Shown: one piece after another, positions 1 to 5,948 of the stretch
Layout of the letters: every line of letters starts with the position of its first letter
How positions within the stretch are numbered: position 1 is the stretch's first letter
DNA from: Roseburia sp.
Lineage (GTDB): Bacteria; Bacillota; Clostridia; Lachnospirales; Lachnospiraceae
DNA: 6,917 nucleotides
NCBI GenBank assembly: GCA_017626625.1
Contig: JAGAIK010000013.1
Span: 1 to 6,917 of the forward strand
Direction: 5' to 3'
Position numbers and translations under genes: made by a program
Notes under the pieces: generated by a model
What the model saw: only the letters and a program-made list of their open reading frames with translations
Told to the model about the DNA's origin: nothing
Databases searched by the model: none

Positions 1-22
1 GAAAGAAAAAAGGAGTCAGGAA

Positions 23-244
23 ATGAAAACATTAAAAGAAACAGGCTGCGGGGAAACCGTAAAAGTCAAAAAGCTGACCGGGGAAGGTCCGGTGAAAAGA
101 AGAATTATGGATATGGGCATCACCAAAGGCGTGGATATCTACGTGAGAAAAGTAGCTCCCCTTGGAGACCCGGTGGAGGTGACAGTCAGAGGCTACGAAT
201 TGTCCTTAAGGAAAGCGGATGCCGAGATGATTGAGGTGGAATAA
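23..244 (+). CDS. feoA: FeoA, small SH3-like partner of the ferrous iron transporter
   Basis: A 73-aa protein of typical FeoA length. FeoA is a small cytoplasmic SH3-like protein that assists FeoB in Fe(II) uptake. The family pattern is visible: a Gly-rich stretch around residues 18-24, the RRIMDMGITKG block at 26-36, APLGDPVEV at 45-53, and the end block VRGYELSLRKADA at 55-67. The start is supported by AGGAG at 11-15 with a 7-nt spacer. feoB follows after a 121-nt gap, long for a tight operon, that contains an inverted repeat and a leader hairpin; part of feoB expression may therefore start or be regulated between the two genes. A T8 run directly follows the stop, but I see no strong stem before it. 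The upstream promoter lies outside the window. Identity is secure. Confidence 0.95.
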   Translation: MKTLKETGCGETVKVKKLTGEGPVKRRIMDMGITKGVDIYVRKVAPLGDPVEVTVRGYELSLRKADAEMIEVE

Positions 245-259
245 TTTTTTTTGCCTCGA

Positions 260-277
260 TGTTAGCATAAACTAACA
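260..277. promoter_or_regulatory. Inverted repeat TGTTAG-N6-CTAACA, candidate metalloregulator operator
   Basis: A perfect 6-bp-arm inverted repeat (260-265 and 272-277, spacer CATAAA) lies between feoA and feoB. The TTAG-N6-CTAA core resembles operators of the DtxR/MntR family, which often regulate feo genes in Firmicutes. No convincing -35/-10 pair was found around it, so an internal promoter is not shown. The arms are short and chance cannot be excluded. Confidence 0.45.
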
Positions 278-303
278 AAAGATAGACACAGCATACGACC
301 AAA

Positions 304-342
304 TTTCTTTCCCAAATCCGCCAGACGGAAAAGAGAGAGAAA
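304..342 (+). other. Possible stem-loop in the feoB leader
   Basis: TTTCTTTC (304-311) can pair with GAGAGAAA (335-342), including one G-U pair. A symmetric 5-by-5 internal loop follows, then TCCG/CGGA (317-320 with 326-329) closes a CCAGA loop. It ends about 10 nt before the feoB ribosome site AAGGAG (352-357). It has no T tract, so it is not a terminator. It could affect mRNA stability or ribosome access; no known riboswitch class is recognised. Confidence 0.3.
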
Positions 343-365
343 TAAAAAATAAAGGAGAAAAAGTT

Positions 366-2558
366 ATGGCAGTAAAAATTGCGCTTGCAGGTAATCCAAA
401 CTGCGGCAAAACAACGTTATTCAATGCCCTGACAGGTTCGAACCAGTTCGTTGGAAACTGGCCGGGTGTTACAGTAGAGAAAAAGGAAGGAAAGTTAAAA
501 GGTCATAAAGATGTTATCATCATGGACTTGCCGGGTATCTATTCCCTGTCCCCTTATACCTTAGAGGAAGTGGTTGCAAGAAATTATCTTATCGGAGAGA
601 GACCGGATGCGATTCTCAATATCGTGGACGGAACCAACATTGAGCGAAATCTCTATCTTTCCACACAGCTTATGGAGCTTGGAATTCCGGTGATTATGGC
701 TGTGAATATGGCGGATATCTTAGAGAAGAGCGGCGATAAGATACATATTGACAAACTGAGTAAAAAATTAGGCTGTGAAGTGGTGGAGATTTCCGCATTA
801 AAGGGAACCGGAATCCAGAAGGCAGCAGAAAAAGCAGTTGCCTTAGCACAGAAAAAGCAGGCAGCAGCTCCGGTTCATGAATTTTCTGAGGGCGCGGAAG
901 AAATCATCCGCAGTGTAGAGAGCAAACTGACAGGTATCGTAGATGAAGAGCAGAAACGCTTCTTTGCCATTAAATTACTGGAAAAAGACGATAAAATCGG
1001 TCAGCAGATGAAATCCGTTCCAGATGTTTCCGCAGAAATCAAACAGATGGAAGAGAAATTTGATGATGATACCGAGAGTATCATTACCAATGAGAGATAT
1101 GCTTACATTTCCTCTATTATCGGAGAATGTATTACAAAAGCGAAAAAAGGCGGCATGACCATTTCTGATAAGATTGACCGCATCGTGACAAACCGTATTG
1201 CAGCACTTCCTATCTTTGCATTGGTTATGTTTATTGTATACTATGTATCCGTTACTACGGTAGGTGCCTTTGTAACGGACTGGACGAATGACGTGCTGTT
1301 TGGTGAAATCATTCCTCCTGCGATTGAGAGCGGATTGGTGGCAATCGGCTGTGCAGATTGGCTGCAGAGCTTAATTTTAGACGGTATCGTGGCAGGTGTA
1401 GGTGCTGTTCTTGGTTTCGTACCGCAGATGTTAGTGTTATTCATCTTCTTAGCGTTCTTAGAGAGCTGCGGATACATGGCACGTGTAGCCTTTATCATGG
1501 ATAGAATTTTCCGTAAATTCGGTCTTTCCGGAAAATCCTTTATCCCGATGTTAATCGGTTCCGGCTGCGGCGTACCAGGTGTTATGGCATCCCGTACCAT
1601 TGAAAATGACCGTGACCGTAAAATGACTATTATGACAACAACCTTTGTGCCGTGTGGAGCAAAGCTGCCGATTATCGCCCTGATTGCAGGAGCATTCTTT
1701 GACAATGCAGGCTGGGTGTCATGGAGTGCATATTTTATAGGTATTGCAGCAATTATTTGTTCCGGTATTATCTTAAAGAAAACAAAAATGTTTGCCGGAG
1801 AGCCGGCACCGTTTGTTATGGAGCTTCCGGCATATCATCTGCCGACTGTCTCTAATGTACTTAGAAGCATGTGGGAGCGTGGATGGTCCTTTATCAAAAA
1901 GGCAGGAACCATCATTTTGTTATCCACCATTGTTCTCTGGTTCTTAATGAACTTCGGATGGGCAGATGGAGGCTTTGGAATGTTAGATTTCGAGGGCTTG
2001 GAAGGCACTGCATTATCTGATGCACAGGCAGGCAGTATCCTAGCTAAAATCGGTGGAGCTATTGCATGGATTTTTGCACCTCTCGGATGGACACAGGGCG
2101 GCGAAGGCTGGAAGATGGCAGTTGCAGCCGTTACCGGACTTATCGCAAAAGAGAACGTAGTTGCAACCTTTGGTATGTTATTCGGCTTTGCAGAAGTGGC
2201 AGAGGACGGAGCAGAAATTTGGAGTAACCTTGCAAACGTTATGACTCCGGTTGCTGCATATGGATTTTTGGTATTTAACTTATTATGTGCACCGTGTTTC
2301 GCAGCAATGGGCGCTATCAAGCGTGAGATGAACAACGTTAAATGGTTCTGGTTTGCTATTGGTTACCAGTGTGTATTAGCTTATATTGTTGCAATGTGTA
2401 TCTATCAGATTGGAACCTTAATCACCGTTGGTACCTTTGGTGTGGGAACGGTAGTAGCTTTCTTATTTGTAATCGGATTTATTTATCTGTTATTCAGACC
2501 TTACAAAGAGAGCAGTACCTTGAAAATGAATGTAAAAGGAATGGCAGGAGCAAGATAG
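366..2558 (+). CDS. feoB: FeoB, GTP-dependent ferrous iron membrane transporter
   Basis: A 730-aa inner-membrane Fe(II) transporter with an N-terminal GTPase. G motifs are complete: G1 GNPNCGKT at 9-16, G2 Thr36 in GNWPGVT, G3 DLPG at 54-57, G4 NMAD at 114-117, G5 SA at 143-144. A helical GDI/linker region runs to about residue 275, and the first membrane segment starts near 281. The Gate and core motifs are present: GSGCGVPG (398-405, Cys401), VPCGAKLP (428-435, Cys430) and the second-gate CAPCFAAMG with Cys641 and Cys644, matching conserved Cys positions in the family. Start: AAGGAG at 352-357, 8-nt spacer. Length is normal, with no frameshift or missing motif. No FeoC follows; a 45-aa Cys-rich peptide takes that place 13 nt downstream, as is common in Firmicutes. 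Identity is secure. Confidence 0.98.
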   Translation: MAVKIALAGNPNCGKTTLFNALTGSNQFVGNWPGVTVEKKEGKLKGHKDVIIMDLPGIYSLSPYTLEEVVARNYLIGERPDAILNIVDGTNIERNLYLSTQLMELGIPVIMAVNMADILEKSGDKIHIDKLSKKLGCEVVEISALKGTGIQKAAEKAVALAQKKQAAAPVHEFSEGAEEIIRSVESKLTGIVDEEQKRFFAIKLLEKDDKIGQQMKSVPDVSAEIKQMEEKFDDDTESIITNERYAYISSIIGECITKAKKGGMTISDKIDRIVTNRIAALPIFALVMFIVYYVSVTTVGAFVTDWTNDVLFGEIIPPAIESGLVAIGCADWLQSLILDGIVAGVGAVLGFVPQMLVLFIFLAFLESCGYMARVAFIMDRIFRKFGLSGKSFIPMLIGSGCGVPGVMASRTIENDRDRKMTIMTTTFVPCGAKLPIIALIAGAFFDNAGWVSWSAYFIGIAAIICSGIILKKTKMFAGEPAPFVMELPAYHLPTVSNVLRSMWERGWSFIKKAGTIILLSTIVLWFLMNFGWADGGFGMLDFEGLEGTALSDAQAGSILAKIGGAIAWIFAPLGWTQGGEGWKMAVAAVTGLIAKENVVATFGMLFGFAEVAEDGAEIWSNLANVMTPVAAYGFLVFNLLCAPCFAAMGAIKREMNNVKWFWFAIGYQCVLAYIVAMCIYQIGTLITVGTFGVGTVVAFLFVIGFIYLLFRPYKESSTLKMNVKGMAGAR

Positions 2559-2571
2559 AAGGAGGCGTCTT

Positions 2572-2709
2572 ATGGGTACTTTGGTAGTAGGATTAGCATT
2601 GTTAGCCGTTGTGGTTCTGATTGTGAGAAGCATGATAAAGGACAAAAAGAACGGAAAATCTCTCCAGTGCGGCGGAGATTGCAGCCATTGCGGCGGACAC
2701 TGCAGCTAG
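2572..2709 (+). CDS. FeoB-associated Cys-rich membrane peptide
   Basis: A 45-aa protein starting at ATG 2572 with a strong AAGGAGG site at 2559-2565 (6-nt spacer), 13 nt after the feoB stop. Residues 3-18 form a single hydrophobic membrane segment (VVGLALLAVVVLIV core). A basic stretch (RSMIKDKKNGK) follows, then a Cys/Gly tail with C33, C37, C40 and C44 in a CX3CX2CX3C pattern plus His39 and His43. This architecture and the position after feoB match the FeoB-associated Cys-rich membrane protein family found in Firmicutes, where FeoC is usually missing. The role is not proven; binding or handing over iron at the cytoplasmic mouth of FeoB, or sensing for FeoB, are the usual suggestions. The positive charges after the helix suggest the Cys tail is cytoplasmic. 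The gene is short enough to be missed by automatic callers. Confidence 0.88.
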   Translation: MGTLVVGLALLAVVVLIVRSMIKDKKNGKSLQCGGDCSHCGGHCS

Positions 2710-2720
2710 GAGGTGGAACC

Positions 2721-3194
2721 TTGTTACAGAAAACGACAGAAAAAGAAGGCAGAAAACATGATTCCAGGAGTTACCACAGGACGCAGATGCAGAAAGAAAT
2801 GATTGTAAAACGGCTCCGGGAAAAAGGCTGCCGGATTACAAAACAGCGCCTTATGCTTTTAGATATCATTTTAGAGGAGGAATGTTCCTGCTGTAAGGAA
2901 ATCTATTATAAGGCGTCTAAGGAGGATGACAAAATCGGTCCGGCAACGGTATACCGCATGGTCAATACCTTAGAGGAAATCGGCGCTATCAGCCGTAAGA
3001 ATATGTATAAAATTGCCTGTGGGGAAGCCTGTGAGATAGAGGATGCCTGTCGGGTGGAACTCAGTGATGATACCACCTGCAACTTATCCGCACAGATGTG
3101 GAATTCCGTTATCCGGGCAGGGTTGAAAGCCTGCGGATATATTGATAACCAGGAAATCCGCAACGTGGTGGTAAAGCCCTGTGAGTGCGAGTAG
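2721..3194 (+). CDS. Atypical Fur-family transcriptional regulator, Cys-rich
   Basis: A 157-aa protein if started at TTG 2721. This start is chosen because AGGAGG at 2708-2713 sits 7 nt upstream, overlapping the stop of the Cys-rich peptide gene. An open frame continues to ATG 2667, but that would overlap the preceding gene; ATG 2787 has no good ribosome site. Residues about 28-98 form a Fur-type winged helix: GCRITKQRLMLLDII (36-50), then IGPATVYRMVNTLEEIG (72-88), the recognition-helix signature. The C-terminal half is unusual. The His-rich metal sites of classical Fur/PerR/Zur are absent; the only His residues are His13 and His19 in the N-terminal extension. There are 11 cysteines (37, 55, 57, 58, 100, 104, 110, 120, 138, 154, 156). 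Co-transcription with feoAB suggests it regulates iron uptake, perhaps autoregulating this operon. Which ligand it senses cannot be told from sequence. Confidence 0.85.
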   Translation: MLQKTTEKEGRKHDSRSYHRTQMQKEMIVKRLREKGCRITKQRLMLLDIILEEECSCCKEIYYKASKEDDKIGPATVYRMVNTLEEIGAISRKNMYKIACGEACEIEDACRVELSDDTTCNLSAQMWNSVIRAGLKACGYIDNQEIRNVVVKPCECE

Positions 3195-3202
3195 TATGCC
3201 GT

Positions 3203-3283
3203 GTCTGGTATGAGCCAGGGGATGCTGCCAGATAGGAATGAGGCGGCAGACCGGGAGAGCAAGGCACTTTGAAAGAGAAGTGC
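3203..3283 (+). other. GC-richer 3' untranslated stretch with several short hairpins
   Basis: Between the Fur-like gene and the terminator, three small stems can be drawn: CTGG/CCAG (3205-3208 with 3215-3218), CTGCC/GGCAG (3225-3229 with 3245-3249), and GCACTT/AAGTGC (3264-3269 with 3278-3283). The stretch is richer in G and C than its surroundings and shows no coding frame. It could be a structured 3' UTR, a small RNA released from the operon end, or degraded sequence. No known RNA family is recognised. Confidence 0.3.
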
Positions 3284-3330
3284 GGCAGGGCAGGCGGAAA
3301 TGTTTATGGGAACTGCAGAGAGTGAAAGGA

Positions 3331-3369
3331 AAATGTGCAAGTCTGAATTTGAGGACTTGCACATTTTTT
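3331..3369 (+). terminator. Rho-independent terminator of the feo operon
   Basis: Perfect 13-bp arms (3331-3343 and 3354-3366) flank a 10-nt loop and run into T6 (3364-3369), followed by the promoter of the next gene. A-rich sequence before the left arm gives some bidirectional character. It separates the feo operon from the ABC transporter gene. Confidence 0.92.
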
Positions 3370-3381
3370 GTATGAAAAACG

Positions 3382-3410
3382 TTGATAACGATAAAGAAAA
3401 ACAATATAAT
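3382..3410 (+). promoter_or_regulatory. Sigma-A-type promoter of the ABC transporter gene
   Basis: -35 TTGATA (3382-3387, one mismatch from TTGACA), a 17-nt spacer, and a perfect -10 TATAAT (3405-3410). Transcription would start near 3417, giving a leader of about 54 nt before ATG 3471. Confidence 0.85.
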
Positions 3411-3429
3411 AATTACAAAAATAATTATT
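3404..3429. promoter_or_regulatory. Operator-like sequence over the -10 and start site
   Basis: Two overlapping symmetric patterns are seen. Positions 3404-3418 match the Bacillus PerR box TTATAATnATTATAA at 12 of 14 defined positions. Separately, AATAATTA (3408-3415) and TAATTATT (3422-3429) form a perfect 8-bp-arm inverted repeat with a 6-nt spacer. Both overlap the -10 and the expected start site, where a repressor would act. The region is very AT-rich, so chance similarity is a real possibility. Confidence 0.45.
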
Positions 3430-3470
3430 TGCATAAGATATCCGTTTCATACTGATAGGAGAAATAAACA

Positions 3471-5156
3471 ATGAGAAAATACATAATGCGAAGCCATAAA
3501 TTTATCTGGTATTGTCTGTTCATAGTGTTAGACGCAGCAAATGTGGCATACATGGCAGTGCTGTTAAAACAGACGATGGATGCGGCGACGGGTGGAGATA
3601 TGCAGCAGTTGATAAAGGTTGCAGGAACGATTATCTGCTTTATTGCAGAATACTCCCTTGTGAGCTGGGGAACACGCACGCTCAAAGCCGCATATTTCTC
3701 AGAAACAATGTACAGGATAAAGAAGGATTTGTTTGCGGCACTCATTGATAAAAATGCAAAAGATTTTGAGGAGAACAAGAGCGCAGAATACCTTTCCCTT
3801 TTCAATAATGATTTGAAACTGATAGAAGAAAAGGGCATAGCACCGTTTTTTATGATTTTAAGAAGTACCGTAATTCTTGTCCTGTCACTGGCAATTATGA
3901 TGTATATACAGCCCTTTGTCTCCGTTATTGCGATTGCCCTGTCTGCTTTGCCGATAGTAATACCCAAAATCTGGGGAAAGAGGCTGAGCAGGGCAACGGA
4001 AATATATACGAAAAATCTGAAAGACTATAACCGTACCGTGGACGATATTTTTAAGGGAATCCGGGTGGTGAGAAATTTTGAACTGGAAACTTACATGACA
4101 AAACGCCATGAGGAGAGCAACCACATGGTGAAATCCGCCCGCTGGGATATGGAAAAGAAAAAGGCAGGGGCAGATGTTACAACCAATTTTATTGCAGTGG
4201 GAATGCAGTTTGCGGTTTTTACAATATCCGGTGTTTTTGTGATTTTGGAAAAGATTACTGCCGGAGATGTGCTTGCCATTACGCAGTTGATGAATAAGGT
4301 CATGAATCCGGTGTTTGATATTATAGACAGCTTGAATCAAATACAGTCAGTCAGAGGAATTGAAAAGGAAGTGTTGTCTTACTTAAGTGAAGAAAACAGT
4401 GAGAAAATGCAGGAAACGAAAACAACAGGGAAACTGGAAACGATACGCTTCAAACAGGTATCCTTCTCTTATACGCAGGGAAACAATGCTGTTTCTGACG
4501 TATCTTTCTGTTTTGAACGGGGGAAAAAATATGCAGTTGTGGGAGAGAGCGGAAGCGGAAAGACAACCTTTTTAAAACTGATAGATGGAGAGTTAGAGAA
4601 AAACACAGGAGAAATTTGTTATAACATTGGAGAAGAGGAATGGACAAGAGAGGAGAAGCGAAAAGTTTTTTCTGTGATTAATCAAGAGGTATATTTATTC
4701 GAGGGAACGATAAGGGAAAATATTGTGTTTGATGATACATTGGATGAAAAGGTTTTAGAGAAAATTACAGAAGATGTAAAATTACAGGAAACTTTAGAAA
4801 AAAAGGGGGTGGATATGGAATACTACCTGACTGGCAATGGAGAAAATCTTTCCGGAGGAGAACGGGAAAAAATTGCCATAGCCAGAGCATTGAGTAGAGG
4901 AAAAGAGTGGCTGCTGTTAGATGAGGCAACATCGGGAATGGACAATGAGACGCTTCTTTTTGTGGAGCGTATGCTGTTGAAATTAAAAGATGTAACCTGT
5001 ATCAGTATTACACATCGCTATTATGAGGAAATTCTAAAAATGTATGATGCAATTTGGGTAATGCAGAAAGGGGAACTTGTGGAACAGGGAACCTTTGAGC
5101 AGCTCTTAGAGAAAAATGGAGTATTTGCAAAATTGTACCATACAAAAATGGAATAA
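3471..5156 (+). CDS. ABC exporter half-transporter (membrane domain fused to ATPase)
   Basis: A 561-aa protein with the fused TMD-NBD layout of ABCB-type exporters. Residues about 12-290 hold the hydrophobic membrane domain, and about 327-561 the nucleotide-binding domain. Visible motifs: A-loop Tyr334, Walker A GESGSGKT at 358-365, Q-loop Gln405, signature LSGGE at 460-464, Walker B LLLDE ending in Asp484 and Glu485, D-loop SGMD, and switch His515. All catalytic residues are intact. Start: AGGAG at 3457-3461, 9-nt spacer. As a half-transporter it must dimerise. No partner gene lies beside it, so it is either a homodimer or pairs with a distant product. No protease domain or neighbouring precursor peptide is seen, and the substrate (lipid, drug, peptide or metal complex) cannot be assigned. 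It sits alone between the feo terminator and an accessory region, under its own promoter. Confidence 0.92.
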   Translation: MRKYIMRSHKFIWYCLFIVLDAANVAYMAVLLKQTMDAATGGDMQQLIKVAGTIICFIAEYSLVSWGTRTLKAAYFSETMYRIKKDLFAALIDKNAKDFEENKSAEYLSLFNNDLKLIEEKGIAPFFMILRSTVILVLSLAIMMYIQPFVSVIAIALSALPIVIPKIWGKRLSRATEIYTKNLKDYNRTVDDIFKGIRVVRNFELETYMTKRHEESNHMVKSARWDMEKKKAGADVTTNFIAVGMQFAVFTISGVFVILEKITAGDVLAITQLMNKVMNPVFDIIDSLNQIQSVRGIEKEVLSYLSEENSEKMQETKTTGKLETIRFKQVSFSYTQGNNAVSDVSFCFERGKKYAVVGESGSGKTTFLKLIDGELEKNTGEICYNIGEEEWTREEKRKVFSVINQEVYLFEGTIRENIVFDDTLDEKVLEKITEDVKLQETLEKKGVDMEYYLTGNGENLSGGEREKIAIARALSRGKEWLLLDEATSGMDNETLLFVERMLLKLKDVTCISITHRYYEEILKMYDAIWVMQKGELVEQGTFEQLLEKNGVFAKLYHTKME

Positions 5157-5253
5157 AATAATACATCGCAGAAATGTTTCATTTTCAAGAGCAGAGTCGA
5201 ATCCACCGTCTTTAGGCAACGGCAGTAGCCATCTTTCATAAAAAAGTGGAACA

Positions 5254-5262
5254 TGGTATAAT
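5254..5262 (+). promoter_or_regulatory. Possible extended -10 promoter element
   Basis: TGG followed directly by TATAAT (5257-5262) gives an extended -10 (TGnTATAAT). No good -35 lies 16-18 nt upstream. A second bare TATAAT occurs at 5338-5343. Either could drive the winged-helix reading frame downstream. Confidence 0.4.
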
Positions 5263-5286
5263 AAACGCAAAAGCAGCGTTCCTATG

Positions 5287-5305
5287 CAAGTTTCTGCGAA
5301 ACTTG
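5287..5305. repeat. Short inverted repeat CAAGTTT-N5-AAACTTG
   Basis: Perfect 7-bp arms (5287-5293 and 5299-5305) around CTGCG. A second short symmetric element, GAACA-N8-TGTTC, lies at 5359-5376. Both are in the sequence leading up to the winged-helix frame and could be protein-binding sites or marks of a mobile or multi-copy element. Confidence 0.45.
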
Positions 5306-5388
5306 GGATGCGCAAAAAGCGTACGCAGAAAATAGGATATAATGGGCGCAAGAGAGAAGAACATGCTTGCTTGTTCGGCGAACGGCGA

Positions 5389-5640
5389 ATGTCAATCATG
5401 TGCCGGATTTGTGATACTGAAAGCAATCCGGAAACAGTAATGTCATTATCAAAAGAAGAAAAGATACTTGATTATATTAGAAAGAATGGGAGTATTTCCT
5501 CGCAGAAGGCAGCAAGCATAGGTGGCTACAAGTCAAAATCTGGAGCACGAAAACTACTTGATAAGATGATGGCAGATGGAGTGATTCAAAAGGTTGGGAA
5601 TGGACCATCAACGAAATATATAATTAAAGAGGGAAGCTAA
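5389..5640 (+). CDS. Winged-helix domain protein, possibly a C-terminal gene fragment
   Basis: The convincing part is residues about 18-83 (from ATG 5440): a compact helix-turn-helix pattern, KILDYIRKNGSISSQKAA, a second helix with SGARKLLDKMMADGVI, and a hairpin wing ending in TKYII. Such winged helices form the C-terminal end of several larger proteins, notably AlbA_2/Schlafen-type ATP-binding proteins in Firmicutes, as well as small regulators. Start is uncertain: the frame is open back to ATG 5284, with further ATGs at 5389, 5398 and 5440, and none has a good ribosome site. The residues upstream of 5389 look like translated non-coding sequence. I chose 5389 as a compromise. Lack of a start signal, a bare domain of about 65 aa, and the decayed sequence behind it suggest a remnant of a longer gene. 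A small DNA-binding protein remains possible. Confidence 0.5.
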   Translation: MSIMCRICDTESNPETVMSLSKEEKILDYIRKNGSISSQKAASIGGYKSKSGARKLLDKMMADGVIQKVGNGPSTKYIIKEGS

Positions 5641-5680
5641 TGTGCAATTTGGTATTCGATAGCTATAAATAATGCACTTT

Positions 5681-5766
5681 ATTGAACACTATTGAACACT
5701 TTTCAGACACTTTTCGAACACTAAGTGTTCGGTAAAGAGCCATTAGTGACATCTATCGGACACTAA
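5681..5766. repeat. Cluster of GAACACT-type repeats with a 17-bp palindrome
   Basis: ATTGAACACT occurs twice in perfect tandem (5681-5690, 5691-5700). Variants follow at 5701-5711 (CAGACACT), 5712-5722 (CGAACACT) and 5756-5764 (CGGACACT). The fourth unit forms a perfect palindrome with its inverse: CGAACACT at 5715-5722, central A, AGTGTTCG at 5724-5731. The first four units end 10, 11 and 11 nt apart, close to one DNA turn. This may be a regulator-binding array, iteron-like DNA, or decayed repetitive coding sequence. Confidence 0.6.
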
Positions 5767-5914
5767 CAGTCACAGTAAAGCTGCAAGTGAGAATGAAGTA
5801 TTTAATACTTGTGCAGAGGCAATTGATGAGATACACAATTTAATCAATAGATTGACGGGATTATGTCAGCTCCGAAATTCTTTGTTACAGCAGTTCATGA
5901 ACAGAATAAAATAA
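5750..5914 (+). pseudogene. Broken coding remnant, coiled-coil-like C-terminal tail
   Basis: A 54-codon open stretch begins right after an in-frame TGA (5747-5749) and ends at TAA 5912-5914. It has no ATG start and no ribosome site. The residues look coding: an amphipathic helical run (AEAIDEIHNLINRL) followed by CQLRNSLLQQFMNRIK. The ending loosely resembles the C-terminal helix of type I restriction specificity subunits (HsdS), but the match is weak and short. Taken with the winged-helix fragment just upstream, it suggests debris from one or more accessory genes. It stops four nt before the promoter of the ArsR gene. Confidence 0.4.
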
Positions 5915-5917
5915 TCC

Positions 5918-5946
5918 TTGACATATTCCTCTAAAAGTTATATTCT
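5918..5946 (+). promoter_or_regulatory. Promoter of the arsR-type gene
   Basis: A perfect -35 TTGACA (5918-5923), 17-nt spacer, and -10 TATTCT (5941-5946, four of six consensus bases). Transcription would begin near 5953, inside the ArsR-type operator, which is the expected layout for metal-relieved repression. Confidence 0.82.
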
Positions 5947-5948
5947 AT

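Noticed and set aside
245..252. T8 run after feoA as a terminator
   Set aside because: No stable stem precedes it, and feoB follows in the usual feo order.
1241..2335. Long minus-strand and alternative-frame openings inside feoB
   Set aside because: feoB is an intact, fully motif-supported gene here. The other frames have no ribosome site or family features.
2342..2587. Alternative + frame overlapping the end of feoB
   Set aside because: It is Cys/Trp/Tyr-rich, typical of a shadow of membrane-protein codons, and overlaps both feoB and the start of the Cys-rich peptide.
2667..2720. N-terminal extension of the Fur-like protein from ATG 2667
   Set aside because: It overlaps the Cys-rich peptide gene in another frame, lacks its own ribosome site, and reads as an Arg-rich shadow. 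TTG 2721 has AGGAGG at the right distance.
3211..3229. Cobalamin riboswitch B12-box-like string (AGCCAG...CTGCC)
   Set aside because: Only the box is similar. The rest of the riboswitch would have to lie inside the Fur-like coding region, and no B12-related gene follows.
5681..5766. CRISPR array
   Set aside because: The units are only 10-11 nt with no spacers of regular length between them.
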